Positions 1-9,507 of a DNA stretch of 55,521 nucleotides are shown piece after piece. Where the stretch lies: positions 1 through 55,521 of the forward strand of contig DASXLG010000039.1 in assembly GCA_036496425.1 (NCBI GenBank), given 5' to 3'. How positions within the stretch are numbered: position 1 is the first letter of the stretch; each line of letters opens with the position of its first letter. The notes below the pieces were generated by a model, which made no database searches, was not told the DNA's origin, and was given only the letters and a program-made list of their open reading frames with translations. The translations under genes were made by a program, and so were the position numbers. Source of the stretch: Terriglobia bacterium. Its GTDB lineage: Bacteria > Acidobacteriota > Terriglobia > 20CM-2-55-15.

Positions 1-17
1 TCACACGCCGTGTTGGG

Positions 18-731
18 TTACAGGATGTGACGCCCTCCATCCACATGAATCATTTCACCTGTGATGTAATCGTTTTCAATCAGGAAAACGACCGCATTCA
101 CAATGTCCTGAGGTGAGCCGGGCCGCTTGAGCAAGGTACGTTCGACCGCGGAATTTTTCTGTTCTTCACTGTAGTACTCGGGGAACAGGACCGGACCCGG
201 CGCGATCGCGTTGACTTGAATTTCCGGCGCGTAGGCTTTTGCCAGGCCGCGGTTGACGGCGATCAACGCGGCCTTCGAGACGCTATACGGTAAATATCCC
301 GGCCAGATCACCTCTCCCGCCACATCCGCAATATTGATAATTTTCCCCGCGCCATTCCGGCGCATCAGCTTTGCCGCATGCTGCGCGATAAAGAACGGCG
401 CCCTGGCGTTCGTGTTCATTTGCGCATCCCAGTGATCCGGAGTCGCATCATCCGCGGTGGCGGAAGAAAACACGGATGCGCTGTTGACAAGAATATCGAG
501 CCCGCCGAACACCGCGTCGATGCCGCCGAACATTTTGCCGAGGGCCAGATCGTCCGTCAGTTCCGCCTGGAATATGGCTCCCGATTTTCCGGCCACACTC
601 CGGGCTTCCGCTTCACCCGAGCGATAGTGAACAGCAACCCGGCCGCCCTTGCGTTGTAGTTCAAGCGCAATCTCCCGCCCAATGCGTTTTGCAGAACCTG
701 TGATTAATGCTACCTTGCCTTCTATGTTCAT
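18..731 (-). CDS. SDR family oxidoreductase, pteridine-reductase/FolM-like
   Basis: NAD(P)-dependent short-chain dehydrogenase of 237 residues, usual for classical SDRs. The N-terminus carries TGSAKRIG, a TGxxxRxG nucleotide-binding motif typical of pteridine reductase/FolM-like SDRs. LVNSAS stands at the NNAG position, the catalytic pair is YSVSK, and the protein ends with TGEMIHVDGG. The start was placed at the ATG five residues before the first beta strand; an upstream ATG at 782 would add 17 residues that do not fit the fold. This start shares the CATG at 729-732 with the divergent SDR gene, and I see no Shine-Dalgarno sequence. Substrate is not determined by sequence; reduction of a pterin or a ketone is possible. 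Confidence 0.85.
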   Translation of the reverse strand: MNIEGKVALITGSAKRIGREIALELQRKGGRVAVHYRSGEAEARSVAGKSGAIFQAELTDDLALGKMFGGIDAVFGGLDILVNSASVFSSATADDATPDHWDAQMNTNARAPFFIAQHAAKLMRRNGAGKIINIADVAGEVIWPGYLPYSVSKAALIAVNRGLAKAYAPEIQVNAIAPGPVLFPEYYSEEQKNSAVERTLLKRPGSPQDIVNAVVFLIENDYITGEMIHVDGGRHIL

Positions 732-1467
732 GAATAAGGTTGCCATTATAACCGGCGCGAGCAGAGGAATCGGCCGCGCCATCGCCAGAAAACTCTACGA
801 CGGCGGCGCGAGCGTGGCCCTGTGCGCGCGAACCGGAATCGACGATTTCCCGCAGGATCGCTCCCTGATTGTTCCCATGGACGTGCGGGACCAGAAAAAT
901 GTCGATGCCGGTATTCGCCGCATCGTCGATCGTTTCGGAAAAATCGACATCGTGGTCAACAATGCGGGAATCTCCGCGGTTACTCCGGTTGACGCCGCAG
1001 ATACTGCCCCCTGGCTGGACATCATTCAGACCAATGTGATGGGCAGTTATTTTGTAACACGTGCCGCAACACCCCATATTCCGGATGGCGGCCGCGTCAT
1101 CATGATTTCGTCGGTGCTCGGGAAATTCGGCGTTCCCGGCTACACGGCTTACTGCACCGCCAAAACCGGCCTCATCGGCTTTACGCGCGCGCTCGCCCTG
1201 GAGCTCGCGCCGCGCAAGATCGCTGTGAACGCTCTGTGCCCGGGCTGGACAGACACAGAAATGGCGCGCTCGGGAATGCGCGATATTTCGAAAGATCTCG
1301 GCATCCCGGTCGAACAGTTCTACAAAGAGGCCATGTCCCGCGTCCCGCTGGGCGAAATGGTCGAACCGGCGGAAGTGGCCGATCTGGTTGCATTTTTGGC
1401 CGCCGAAACCGGCGGCAAGATCACCGGCCAGGCCATCAGCATCTGCGGAGGCTCAACCTACGCATAA
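730..1467 (+). CDS. SDR family oxidoreductase (FabG-like)
   Basis: Classical short-chain dehydrogenase of 245 residues. Motifs in order: TGASRGIG near the N-terminus for NAD(P) binding, VNNAGIS, a catalytic serine in MISSVLG, YCTAK as the YxxxK catalytic pair, and PGWTDTEM after it. It likely reduces a 3-oxoacyl thioester or a similar ketone, but substrate cannot be read from sequence. ATG 730 (or 724, adding Met-Phe) is the only start consistent with the fold. It overlaps the start of the minus-strand SDR head to head, with no visible ribosome binding site, so either transcript may be leaderless. It is followed by a palindromic repeat and a convergent methyltransferase gene. Confidence 0.87.
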   Translation: MNKVAIITGASRGIGRAIARKLYDGGASVALCARTGIDDFPQDRSLIVPMDVRDQKNVDAGIRRIVDRFGKIDIVVNNAGISAVTPVDAADTAPWLDIIQTNVMGSYFVTRAATPHIPDGGRVIMISSVLGKFGVPGYTAYCTAKTGLIGFTRALALELAPRKIAVNALCPGWTDTEMARSGMRDISKDLGIPVEQFYKEAMSRVPLGEMVEPAEVADLVAFLAAETGGKITGQAISICGGSTYA

Positions 1468-1480
1468 ACCTGGCCGGGAA

Positions 1481-1563
1481 CCATTGCATCATTGCATCAC
1501 TGCAAGTTTCTTCATTGCATCAACTTGAAGCAATGAAGAAACGTCGAAATGATACAACTTCAA
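1481..1563. repeat. Palindromic dispersed repeat, copy 1
   Basis: An ~80-bp element between two convergent genes. It begins CATTGCATCATTGCATCA (from 1482) and contains the inverted repeat GTTTCTTCATTGC (1506-1518) / GCAATGAAGAAAC (1530-1542), an 11-nt loop between the arms. The same architecture and most of the sequence recur at 4134-4217 in the opposite orientation, and a partial copy lies at 45813. It could act as a bidirectional terminator or be a REP/MITE-like element. Confidence 0.8.
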
Positions 1564-1582
1564 TTACGTTCCCTGCTCTGGC

Positions 1583-2584
1583 CTACTCGGGTACGTCCAA
1601 TAGGGCGAGTGCGTACCACCTGCTGCGTCTGGTCAAAAACATCCAGATCACGCGGAGCGTCGTCGTTAGCGCATAGCGGCGGGGAGGGCCGCCTCGGGTC
1701 GTTCCCAATCTTGTCCCGTCCGCCCGCGTCAAATACCTGCGAGCCGCATCCTGGCCGAAAAAGCTGAGAATTTCCCGGACCTCGAATCCCGTTTCCGCAA
1801 AGAACTCGCGCTCCCTTTCATCAGGGATTCCGAAGATCCAGGGCTCTCCCCAATGCGTGGTGTAGTCGTGCTGCGACAAGTGCCTGAACTTTCCGAGCAT
1901 GTCGATGATCGCCTGCTCGGCAAAATCCATCACCAGAGAGCTCCCGGAAGCTGAATTCTCAACAATCGTCCGCAGCGTCTGGCGCACCGCGCTCTCCGAA
2001 AGGTACATACTGACGCCTTCCCAGATGAAGAAAGTCTTCTCTTCCCGCCGATACCCTGCCTTTGCAAGCACGTCCTGAACCCGGTCGCGGCGGAAGTCGA
2101 TTTCAGCCAGACGGACATTGGACGGCAGCGCGCCGATGGCTCCCTGCAACCTTCGTTTCTTTAATTCCTGAGTGGAACGATAGTCGACTTCGATGACCCG
2201 CTTGTTCGCCAATAGTTTTTCAAATCGATATGCCCGTGTATCGAAACCGGCGCCAAGAATGACGAGCTGGGTTGCACCATTTTCCAGCGCGCGTTGCAAG
2301 TGTTCGTCGATGAAACGCGTCCTTACGAGCAAGAGATTCGACATGCCTGCAACTTCTCTGTTCGCGCGGCCCTTTCGATAGTCTTCGCCGAACGCGCTTG
2401 AAATAGGATGCTCCGCGATTAGGCTCAAGTCTTCCGGCTTAACCAACCGTTCCGCGAGCCAGTCCGGATTTCGAACACTGGGATCCGGCTCGCGCGCACC
2501 GAAGGCGCGCAGCGCCGCCACGACAATCGAAGTGCGGGACGGCTGATCCGGTCCGAATTTGACTGTGGGACTGTTCATCGGCAT
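1583..2584 (-). CDS. SAM-dependent methyltransferase, COG3315/TIGR00027 family
   Basis: Class I methyltransferase of 333 residues related to leucine carboxyl methyltransferases and the polyketide O-methyltransferase group (COG3315). Supporting features are the segment MSNLLLVRTRFIDEHL, the SAM-binding motif VILGAGFDTRAYRF, the acidic EVDYRSTQELK motif that would hold the ribose, and WEGVSMYLSE, all in the family order. Substrate is unknown. The start is at 2584; a second in-frame ATG at 2578 is equally possible, and neither has a clear ribosome binding site. It is divergent from the tannase gene with only 28 bp between starts, so the two may share a promoter region. Confidence 0.87.
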   Translation of the reverse strand: MPMNSPTVKFGPDQPSRTSIVVAALRAFGAREPDPSVRNPDWLAERLVKPEDLSLIAEHPISSAFGEDYRKGRANREVAGMSNLLLVRTRFIDEHLQRALENGATQLVILGAGFDTRAYRFEKLLANKRVIEVDYRSTQELKKRRLQGAIGALPSNVRLAEIDFRRDRVQDVLAKAGYRREEKTFFIWEGVSMYLSESAVRQTLRTIVENSASGSSLVMDFAEQAIIDMLGKFRHLSQHDYTTHWGEPWIFGIPDEREREFFAETGFEVREILSFFGQDAARRYLTRADGTRLGTTRGGPPRRYALTTTLRVIWMFLTRRSRWYALALLDVPE

Positions 2585-2602
2585 AGTGTATGGAATTCAG
2601 TC

Positions 2603-2608
2603 AGGAGG
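2603..2608 (+). promoter_or_regulatory. Shine-Dalgarno site of the tannase gene
   Basis: AGGAGG, four bases before ATG 2613. It decides the start of the tannase gene against the longer open frame from 2559. Confidence 0.75.
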
Positions 2609-2612
2609 CGCC

Positions 2613-4109
2613 ATGATCAGTGCGTTGGCTCTGGGGTTTGCCGCCATACTCGCGCAGCAAAGCTCATGCGACAATTTGAAGACCGTTTCAGTCCCGAACA
2701 CGAAAATCACTTCAGTCGAATTCGTGCCTGCCGGCCCATACCGCACGCAGGGCCGTGGAGGACAACAGCAGAGCGGTCCTCAACTGCCGGCGCATTGCCG
2801 CATCGCCGCAGTGCTTACTCCATCCGCGGACTCGCATATCGAAATGGAATTGTGGCTTCCGGCCGATGGGTGGAACGGGAAATTCCTGGCTGTCGGCAAC
2901 GGTGGATGGGCCGGAAACATAGAGACCGGCGCAATGGCAACGGCTTTGAGCAGAGGTTATGCGACCGCCTCCAACGACACCGGGCACAAAGGCGGCAGCG
3001 CCTCGTTTGCGGTCGGACATCCGGACAAGATTATCGATTTCGGATACCGGTCGATGCATGAAATGACAGTGCAATCCAAGGCTCTCATTCAGGCGTTCTA
3101 CAGCCGTGCGCCGCAGCTCTCCTACTACCAGGGCTGCTCGACGGGCGGGCGGCAGGGATTGATGGAGGCCCAGCGCTATCCCGAAGATTTCGATGCGATC
3201 ATCGCCGGCGCCCCGGTGTATAACCAGGTACACCTCAACACCTCGCAGGTACCGTTGCAGGTCGAGATGCTGAAAGATCCATCCCACCTTGTGCCCCAGG
3301 CAAAGGTTGCGCTGTTTGCGAAGAGCGTGATGGCCGCCTGTGATGGGAAAGACGGAGTCAAAGACGGCATCGTCAGTGACCCGCAATCGTGCAAGTTCGA
3401 CCCTGCTTCCCTGATCTGCAAGGAGGGCGATGGTCCGGACTGTCTGACTGCCGCGCAAGTCGAGTCTGCCAGAAAAGCCTACGCTCCGGTTAAAACCAGG
3501 ACCGGCGAGCTCGTTTATCCCGGACATTCCCCGGGCTTCGAATCGGGCTGGCGGATTCCTGCGCCCGGCGTCGCGCTCAACCCGCTTTTCGGCGACATGC
3601 CGCGATACCTTGCGCGGCAGGATGCAAACTGGGATCTGATGTCGTTCGATCTCGACAAAGACCTCGCGCTTGCGCTTAAGAATGCCGGATTCATTGAATC
3701 GAATGATCCCGACCTCGCGAAATTCAAGGCGCGCGGCGGCAAGCTCCTTCTGTATCACGGCTGGGCAGATCCCGGACCGGCGCCCGAAAATACGATCGAC
3801 TACTACTCCAAGGTCGTACAAAAGACCGGCAAAGCCGATGGTGCTCAGTCTCAGGACTGGATGCGGCTGTTTCTGCTCCCGGGCGTCGGGCATTGCGGCG
3901 GTGGTGTCGGTCCGGACCGCGCCGATTACCTTACCGCGCTCGAACAATGGCGCGAAAAAGGGACGGCGCCGAATCAGATCATCGCGTCCCGCAATCGTGG
4001 CGGGCAAGTGGATATGACGCGGCCGCTGTGTCCATATCCGCAGATCGCAAAGTGGAGTGGATCCGGCAGTACCGACGACGCGAAGAACTTCGTCTGTACT
4101 GCAAAATAG
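2613..4109 (+). CDS. Tannase/feruloyl esterase family hydrolase, secreted
   Basis: Predicted exported alpha/beta hydrolase of 498 residues that would cleave ester bonds of gallate or hydroxycinnamate esters. The family's CS-D-HC arrangement is visible: the nucleophile in GCSTGG with its adjacent Cys, the acid in GWADPG, and the histidine in GVGHCGG with its adjacent Cys, the two cysteines expected to pair. A short hydrophobic leader at residues 1-15 suggests export. ATG 2613 was chosen because AGGAGG lies at 2603-2608; the frame is open upstream to 2559 but overlaps the divergent methyltransferase. It fits use of plant polyphenols. Exact substrate is not predictable. Confidence 0.92.
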   Translation: MISALALGFAAILAQQSSCDNLKTVSVPNTKITSVEFVPAGPYRTQGRGGQQQSGPQLPAHCRIAAVLTPSADSHIEMELWLPADGWNGKFLAVGNGGWAGNIETGAMATALSRGYATASNDTGHKGGSASFAVGHPDKIIDFGYRSMHEMTVQSKALIQAFYSRAPQLSYYQGCSTGGRQGLMEAQRYPEDFDAIIAGAPVYNQVHLNTSQVPLQVEMLKDPSHLVPQAKVALFAKSVMAACDGKDGVKDGIVSDPQSCKFDPASLICKEGDGPDCLTAAQVESARKAYAPVKTRTGELVYPGHSPGFESGWRIPAPGVALNPLFGDMPRYLARQDANWDLMSFDLDKDLALALKNAGFIESNDPDLAKFKARGGKLLLYHGWADPGPAPENTIDYYSKVVQKTGKADGAQSQDWMRLFLLPGVGHCGGGVGPDRADYLTALEQWREKGTAPNQIIASRNRGGQVDMTRPLCPYPQIAKWSGSGSTDDAKNFVCTAK

Positions 4110-4133
4110 GGATTAGCCAAGAGGAGGAAACCC

Positions 4134-4217
4134 TATCTCAAATTGTATCAATTGACGTTTCTTCATTTCTTCAAGTGCAGCAATGAAGAAACGTCAATTG
4201 ATGCAATGATCCAATGT
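4134..4217. repeat. Palindromic dispersed repeat, copy 2
   Basis: Homologous to the element at 1481-1563 but inverted. A perfect 20-bp stem has arms 4148-4167 and 4182-4201 with a 14-nt loop, and it carries the same CTTCATT/AATGAAG core. It is followed by TTGATGCAATGATCCAATG (4198-4216), whose reverse complement occurs exactly at 45813-45831. It lies between the convergent tannase and dehydrogenase genes, so it may also end transcription from both sides. Confidence 0.85.
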
Positions 4218-4232
4218 TGTTAGTTGCCTGGC

Positions 4233-5102
4233 CTACTCCACTCCGTACTCGTACACCCCTTTACCGACTTTTTTGCCGAGCCGCCCGGCCTTGACGTATT
4301 TCACCAGCAACGGACAGGGACGATACTTTTCGCCCAGTGTTTGATGAAGGAACGTCAGGATGTTCAAACGGGTATCGAGCCCAACGAGGTCGATCATTTC
4401 GAACGGTCCCATCGGATGATTGAGACCGAGCTTTAACGCTTTATCGATGTCTCTGGCGCTGGCAATCCCTTCCTGCAACATGTAGAACGCTTCATTCCCG
4501 ATCAGGGCGTTTACACGCGAGGTGACGAATCCGGGCGACTCCTGGACCTCCACCGTTTCCTTACCCATCTGTTTTGAGACGGTCTCGGCGATTTGAAATG
4601 TGCCGTCGCCCGTCTCCAGACCCCGGATGATCTCCACCAGTTTCATTTTGTGAACCGGATTGAAAAAGTGCATCCCGATAAAGCGTTGCGGCCTTTTCGT
4701 CGCCGACGCCATTTCCGTAATGCTCAGCGCAGAGGTATTTGACGCGAAAATCGTATGGTCCGGACAGGTCCGATCGAGACGCCCGAACAGGTCCAGCTTG
4801 AGGTCTATCTTTTCCGGCGCGGCTTCAATCACAAGATCCGCTTCACTCGTGGCGCGTCCCATCTCCCGTTGCAGCTTCAGCCGGCCGAGCGCAGCGCCAG
4901 CATCCGCCGCGGCTACTTTCCCAATCTCCACGCCTTTCTCGAGATCGATTTGAATCCTGGCGTGGGCCCGTTGGAGAAGTTCGTCGGATACATCGTTGAG
5001 GGTTGTCTGAAATCCTCCAACAGCCGCCACATGCGCAATCCCCCGCCCCATAATCCCGGCGCCGACGACGGTGATGTTTCGGATCTCCTTCAGTTCCGTC
5101 AT
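4233..5102 (-). CDS. 3-hydroxyacyl-CoA (3-hydroxybutyryl-CoA) dehydrogenase
   Basis: NAD-dependent L-3-hydroxyacyl-CoA dehydrogenase of 289 residues, the usual length of stand-alone Hbd/PaaH-type enzymes. It has the Rossmann motif VVGAGIMGRGIA, the catalytic-region serine in SNTSALSI, the catalytic histidine in GMHFFNPVHKM, and the NHPMGPFEMIDLVGLD motif of the C-terminal domain. It would oxidise 3-hydroxyacyl-CoA to 3-oxoacyl-CoA in the cytoplasm. The start overlaps the fdhD stop (ATGA), so it is translationally coupled as the last gene of a long minus-strand operon. A hydratase partner is encoded separately at 22848-23615. Confidence 0.93.
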   Translation of the reverse strand: MTELKEIRNITVVGAGIMGRGIAHVAAVGGFQTTLNDVSDELLQRAHARIQIDLEKGVEIGKVAAADAGAALGRLKLQREMGRATSEADLVIEAAPEKIDLKLDLFGRLDRTCPDHTIFASNTSALSITEMASATKRPQRFIGMHFFNPVHKMKLVEIIRGLETGDGTFQIAETVSKQMGKETVEVQESPGFVTSRVNALIGNEAFYMLQEGIASARDIDKALKLGLNHPMGPFEMIDLVGLDTRLNILTFLHQTLGEKYRPCPLLVKYVKAGRLGKKVGKGVYEYGVE

Positions 5103-5911
5103 GCTGATCCTCTTATGCGTTCCGGATTCGAATATATGTTCATCGATCGGCCGCGCAGGAATCCGACCGCTGTCATATTAAAGTCCGCTGCAAGTTCGAC
5201 AGCAAGACTCGACGGTGCTGAAATCGACGCGACAATCGGGACGCCGGCAGCCACGGCCTTCTGCGCGATTTCAAAACCCAGCCGGCCGCTGACCATAAGA
5301 ATCGCGTCGCTCACCTCCAGGCCTTCCGTCAATGCGGCACCGAGCACTTTGTCGACGGCATTGTGACGGCCGATGTCCTCGCGAAGTATTCTGAGCGTCC
5401 CTAACGCGTCGAACAGGCCTGCAGCATGGATTCCGCCGGTTCTTTCGAAATTGGCCTGGGCTTCCCGCAGGCGACCAGGAAGGGAACACAGAACATCTTC
5501 AGAGATGACCACGGTGCTTGAAACCGGCTTACATACCTTCCGAATCGAATCCAGCGTGGCTTTACCACAAAGGCCGCAGCTGGAGTTCGACCACAGCCGG
5601 CGGGATGATTCGAGTTTCCGCCTGCTATCCACAAGCACCACATTGACGATATTCTTCAGATCCGGTTGTTCTTCGTCCGGACAGTAGGCAATTGTCCCGA
5701 TCTCCTCACGCGAGTTGATGATTTGTTCCGTCCAGAGAAATCCAACGGCCAGATCGAAATCGTGTCCGGGCGTTCTCATCGTGACCGATACACTCTCGCC
5801 GTTGACCCGGATTTCGAGCGGCTCTTCCATCACCAGGTCGTCATCGATGCGGCGGGGCTTCCGTTCTTCGATTTTCACGATGGAAACGCGCTTCGTGTCA
5901 CGCACTGTCAC
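5099..5911 (-). CDS. fdhD: Formate dehydrogenase accessory sulfurtransferase FdhD
   Basis: FdhD passes sulfur from a cysteine desulfurase to the molybdenum cofactor of formate dehydrogenases. The 270-residue protein carries the conserved double-cysteine motif in SSCGLCGK, plus GGIHAAGLFD and REDIGRHNAVDK, which are strongly conserved in the family, and ends with the FN(M/I)TAVGFLRG segment. It lies 12 bp after an ABC permease gene and overlaps the dehydrogenase gene by 4 bp. No formate dehydrogenase or molybdopterin gene is visible in the window, so its client enzyme must be elsewhere. Confidence 0.95.
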   Translation of the reverse strand: MTVRDTKRVSIVKIEERKPRRIDDDLVMEEPLEIRVNGESVSVTMRTPGHDFDLAVGFLWTEQIINSREEIGTIAYCPDEEQPDLKNIVNVVLVDSRRKLESSRRLWSNSSCGLCGKATLDSIRKVCKPVSSTVVISEDVLCSLPGRLREAQANFERTGGIHAAGLFDALGTLRILREDIGRHNAVDKVLGAALTEGLEVSDAILMVSGRLGFEIAQKAVAAGVPIVASISAPSSLAVELAADFNMTAVGFLRGRSMNIYSNPERIRGSA

Positions 5912-5923
5912 GATTATATACGG

Positions 5924-6727
5924 TCAGTCGGCGCTGTATGTGATCTGAACCGATCGTACGAACCAACCCGAAACGGCAACCACAAGAACCGCGAAACCAA
6001 GAATCAAAGGCACGCCGATCAGGGGAGACACAGGATCGATGAGGATTGCTAACGGTCCACGATCGACTTTCACGGGCAGAATCGGCAGGAGGTAATACAC
6101 GACGCTCATCCTCTGCAGAATCGGAGGGAGCGCAAAGCTGAGAGATTCCCAGCCCAGCAAAAACAGAATCGGGAGACCGGGATTTTTGAAGAGCAAGCCG
6201 ATCAAGAGAAAGACGGCGCCATAAGCCATCGTGGCCAGAACCGCGACAGCGACATAGCGCGTGAGGTGAAACAGTCCGGGCCCCTCGAAAAAGAATGTAT
6301 TGAAAACCCCGTTCTCCGAATACCGAAGCAGAAGGGATGCAGCGGTGGAACCCGCAAACAGGACCGAAACCAGGACAACCCCGGCAATGTATTTGCCGGC
6401 TGCAATAATTTCACGGCGGACCGGCGTCAAGAGGTACAGATGCAGCGTCTTTTCGAGAATGTCGCCGCGAAACACCTGGGTAAACACAACAGCGCAACTG
6501 ATGAAAACTCCGAACTGCAGGATGAAGAGCTCAAAGAGAAACGAAAAGCTCTGCGTAGCGTCTGCCATGACATCCACGTCCCTCACCCTCATGCGCGACC
6601 GGATGTACATCAGCAGTACCGGCGCCAGAGCCATCACATAGATCCCGATCCAGCGGCGCGCCAGCAGAAACCGGCGCAACTCAAATCGCGCAACTGCCAG
6701 AGTCTGCCGCAACCAGTGGCCGATCAT
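5924..6727 (-). CDS. ABC-2 type transporter permease
   Basis: Integral membrane protein of 267 residues with about six hydrophobic segments (near residues 26-43, 82-104, 115-140, 160-182, 190-205 and 236-258). It resembles the permease of ABC-2 exporters. It has an ATGA overlap with the upstream ATPase gene and so should form its transporter with it. Substrate is unknown; NosY/CcmB-like or antibiotic/lipid exporters are possible. It is the second of two ABC pairs in the same operon. Confidence 0.83.
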   Translation of the reverse strand: MIGHWLRQTLAVARFELRRFLLARRWIGIYVMALAPVLLMYIRSRMRVRDVDVMADATQSFSFLFELFILQFGVFISCAVVFTQVFRGDILEKTLHLYLLTPVRREIIAAGKYIAGVVLVSVLFAGSTAASLLLRYSENGVFNTFFFEGPGLFHLTRYVAVAVLATMAYGAVFLLIGLLFKNPGLPILFLLGWESLSFALPPILQRMSVVYYLLPILPVKVDRGPLAILIDPVSPLIGVPLILGFAVLVVAVSGWFVRSVQITYSAD

Positions 6728-7677
6728 GACGTCAGTCCTCCTGCGTTTCCGAGCAGGTATTCGTAAACCGAATGGACGTTCTCATCGGCGGGAGCGACCG
6801 CCTCTACCGAAATGTTGTTATCGAGCACAATCCGATTAAAAAGACGGTAGAAGTTGTCGGCGTTCCGTGTCGCAACGAGCAGACCACCCCCATCGGCATG
6901 AATTTTTACCTCCACCACCGAATCCTGCTGAAAGATCAGGGCGGCAACCAGAGACGGATGGTCACATCGGATAAAGATCTGCATGGGATGATCTTCCATC
7001 TCGCTGCGCAGGCTCTGAATATCGCCTTCGGCCATGACATAGCCGCTGCTGAGCATGATAATGCGATCCGAAATCAGATCGACTTCATGCAGGATATGAC
7101 TCGAAATGACGACGTGCATGCCCATATCCGCAAAGCCGCGAAACACTTCGATAACCTCGGCGCGAGCCATCGGATCGAGCCCGTTCAGCGGCTCATCCAG
7201 CACGAGAACCTTGGGATCGTGCGCAATCGCCAGCGCCAATTTGATCCGCTGCCGCATCCCTTTGCTGTATCCCGCAATGCGGCGATGCGCGGCATCCTTC
7301 ATTCCGACCTTATCGATCACCGCGGAAGCGCGCTCCCGGGCCGTGAGGCGGTCATAACCGTGAACCGCCATCAGTGAGGCAATCAGTTCGTATCCGGTCA
7401 CGCCCTTCGGAAAAGAATCGAACTGCGAACAGTACCCGACAATTCCATAGAAGAGCTCCGGCTGGGATGGCTTTATGCCGGTCACCCGAATACTGCCCTT
7501 GGTAGGCTGAAGCAATCCCGTCATCAAATTCATCAGCGTCGTCTTCCCGGCTCCATTCGGGCCGACAAGACTGGTAATGCCCGGCTCGATCGAGACGTTC
7601 ACCCGATTGACGCCAAGGACCTCGCCATAGAACTTCGAAACGTTCTCAAAAATGATCAACCGGTCTTCAGCCGCCAT
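6724..7677 (-). CDS. ABC transporter ATP-binding protein
   Basis: Exporter-type ABC ATPase of 317 residues. Walker A is GPNGAGKTT, the Q-loop region is YCSQFDSFP, the signature is [12 protein letters not shown] (a variant of LSGGQ with SKGM), Walker B is [13 protein letters not shown], and the switch histidine lies in [11 protein letters not shown]-terminal regulatory region of about 90 residues follows. The ATG at 7677 was chosen because the domain begins directly after it and it overlaps the upstream permease stop by one base (TGATG); an open frame reaching 7848 lies inside that permease. It pairs with the following permease. Confidence 0.93.
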   Translation of the reverse strand: MAAEDRLIIFENVSKFYGEVLGVNRVNVSIEPGITSLVGPNGAGKTTLMNLMTGLLQPTKGSIRVTGIKPSQPELFYGIVGYCSQFDSFPKGVTGYELIASLMAVHGYDRLTARERASAVIDKVGMKDAAHRRIAGYSKGMRQRIKLALAIAHDPKVLVLDEPLNGLDPMARAEVIEVFRGFADMGMHVVISSHILHEVDLISDRIIMLSSGYVMAEGDIQSLRSEMEDHPMQIFIRCDHPSLVAALIFQQDSVVEVKIHADGGGLLVATRNADNFYRLFNRIVLDNNISVEAVAPADENVHSVYEYLLGNAGGLTS

Positions 7678-8579
7678 CAGCGCACGACCTCGCAAGCCCG
7701 AATCTTTTTGATCAGAAGGCCGAGCGCCAGCACGCAAAAGAACAACAATGCGAGCGGACTGACCCAGGCAGGCACGTGAGAATCTGAAAGCCTGCCGCGC
7801 AGCGACGTCAGACCATATGTGGTTTGACCGATGAAGAGCCAGCTCCACAGAGTCTTCATCGTGGCATTCAAGTCAATAACGAGGCCGAACGCCGGATCCA
7901 GGTCCAGGATCGTATTGGCCATCCGGCCGAAAGCTCCGGTGATAAAGAAAATGCCGAACAGCGCAAAGATCGCCGCCGGCCGCATCTTGACCCAGGCTGA
8001 AAGAGCCAGCGCGATCAGAGAGATCGTCACAATCCAGATGAACGAGCCCGCCAGAACACCCGCCGGAATTCTCAAGTTATCCCCCAACCACGAGAGGCCG
8101 GCTTCATTGCTTTGAACGGCAATGAGCAGCAGTCCGGGTACCCAGGTAATCAGCGACGTCAGAATGAGCAGGACAGACAGTTTCCCGATGATGTACTCGC
8201 GTTTCGAAAATGGACGGCTTAAGTAAATCGGCAGCGCATTGTTCGCCAGATCGGGCGCAACCAGACCAGGGCCGACAAATGTGACCAGGAAGAGAGACAA
8301 GTAGGTTTCGGCTGTGAACAGACCGAGGAAAAAGCTCCCATCGATCTTCAGCAACTGAAGAAATCCGAGGTTCAAGCTGCTTAACGCGCCGGAGTTATAT
8401 TTCAGGTAGATGAGTAATAAGGCAACCAGGTGCGGCAGAAAACAAAAGCTGAAGAACGTGATCATCAGTTTCGATTCGAGCACGGTTTGAAACGAATAGC
8501 GAGGCAGGATGGTAAATCGCCACATCTGGTCCGTCAATGGACCTTCGAATCTCTTGTAGTTCCTCTTATAGACGGCCAT
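7677..8579 (-). CDS. ABC-2 type transporter permease
   Basis: Membrane protein of 300 residues. A cytosolic N-terminus with several basic and aromatic residues precedes a first hydrophobic segment near residues 39-59; about six more membrane spans follow. The segment [20 protein letters not shown] is typical of ABC-2 permeases, where it precedes the second pair of spans. It overlaps the upstream ATPase gene by 14 bp and the downstream ATPase start by one base, which indicates tight coupling. Substrate is unknown. Confidence 0.85.
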   Translation of the reverse strand: MAVYKRNYKRFEGPLTDQMWRFTILPRYSFQTVLESKLMITFFSFCFLPHLVALLLIYLKYNSGALSSLNLGFLQLLKIDGSFFLGLFTAETYLSLFLVTFVGPGLVAPDLANNALPIYLSRPFSKREYIIGKLSVLLILTSLITWVPGLLLIAVQSNEAGLSWLGDNLRIPAGVLAGSFIWIVTISLIALALSAWVKMRPAAIFALFGIFFITGAFGRMANTILDLDPAFGLVIDLNATMKTLWSWLFIGQTTYGLTSLRGRLSDSHVPAWVSPLALLFFCVLALGLLIKKIRACEVVR

Positions 8580-9504
8580 TTGAAGGCTCCGTCAATTCCA
8601 TCGATTTGAGGAAGATGTCCTGCAACGAGTCACGCTTGTAGTCCAGACGCCGGATCTGAATGGCGTGCGCCTCGGCAACTTCATAGAGATTCCGAATTTC
8701 AATGCGCTGCGGCAGGATCATCTTGATGCGATGGGTTCGCGAATCCACCGCGCACTCGCACCCCAGTTGCTCGATAGCTTGCAGAAAGCCCTGGCTCTCA
8801 CCGCGAATTTCAACCTGAAGGAACTTCCGGTTGGTTCGGCGCTGCTCCTCGAGATTGCAGTAATTGACGATACGTCCGTCTTTCATGATCATCACTTCGT
8901 CGCAGCATTCCTCGATATCCCGCAGAAGGTGCGACGAAATGATCAGCTGGACCTCGCCCGTATCGCGAATTTCCCGGATGAGCCGGATCATGCGCAACCT
9001 GCCCGGCGGATCCAATCCGTTGGTAGGCTCATCCAGAATCACCATGTGGGGACCGTGAACAACCGCGACGGCCAGTTTGGCCATCTGTTTCATGCCCAGC
9101 GAAAAGGTGCCCAGCTTGCGGTACCGCGCTTCGCCAAGGCCCACATAGAACAGCGTTTCATGCGCGCGCTCCATCGCGGCTTCAGGAGGCAGCCCGGCGA
9201 GTTCTGCCATCATCCGAATGAAGCGGATGGCGGTCATGCCGGCGATGTAGGAATCCGTTTCCGGCATGTATCCGATCTGGTGCCGCAGTTCCCGGATGTG
9301 CGTACGGACATCGAGATCAAAGATGCGTGCCGTGCCCTCCGAAGGATGATGAAAACCCAGCAGCGTCTGCAGCAGCGTCGTTTTTCCAGCTCCATTCGGA
9401 CCAAGCAGGCCGATGCACCGTCCGGCAAAGGCGCCGCTCAAATCCTTCAGGATCGGGCGGCCGCCGAGCCGTACAGTCAGGCCTTCAAGTTGGATGAACG
9501 ACAT
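8566..9504 (-). CDS. ABC transporter ATP-binding protein
   Basis: ABC ATPase of 312 residues and the first ABC gene of the operon. Walker A is GPNGAGKTT, the signature is [12 protein letters not shown] (again a non-canonical SLGM form, as in its paralogue), Walker B is [13 protein letters not shown], and the switch histidine lies in [13 protein letters not shown]-terminal domain of about 90 residues follows. It starts three bases after the FecR-like gene stop. It likely couples with the permease it overlaps. Confidence 0.93.
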   Translation of the reverse strand: MSFIQLEGLTVRLGGRPILKDLSGAFAGRCIGLLGPNGAGKTTLLQTLLGFHHPSEGTARIFDLDVRTHIRELRHQIGYMPETDSYIAGMTAIRFIRMMAELAGLPPEAAMERAHETLFYVGLGEARYRKLGTFSLGMKQMAKLAVAVVHGPHMVILDEPTNGLDPPGRLRMIRLIREIRDTGEVQLIISSHLLRDIEECCDEVMIMKDGRIVNYCNLEEQRRTNRKFLQVEIRGESQGFLQAIEQLGCECAVDSRTHRIKMILPQRIEIRNLYEVAEAHAIQIRRLDYKRDSLQDIFLKSMELTEPSNGRL

Positions 9505-9507
9505 TCG

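Noticed and set aside
2712-4007. 431-codon open frame antisense to the tannase gene
   Set aside because: GC-rich shadow frame with no domain and no ribosome binding site; the sense protein is a clear family member.
5924-9504. NosDFY/Ccm-type copper or cytochrome maturation transporter
   Set aside because: The ABC pairs have the right size, but no NosD, NosZ, CcmC or related gene is present, so the substrate was left open.
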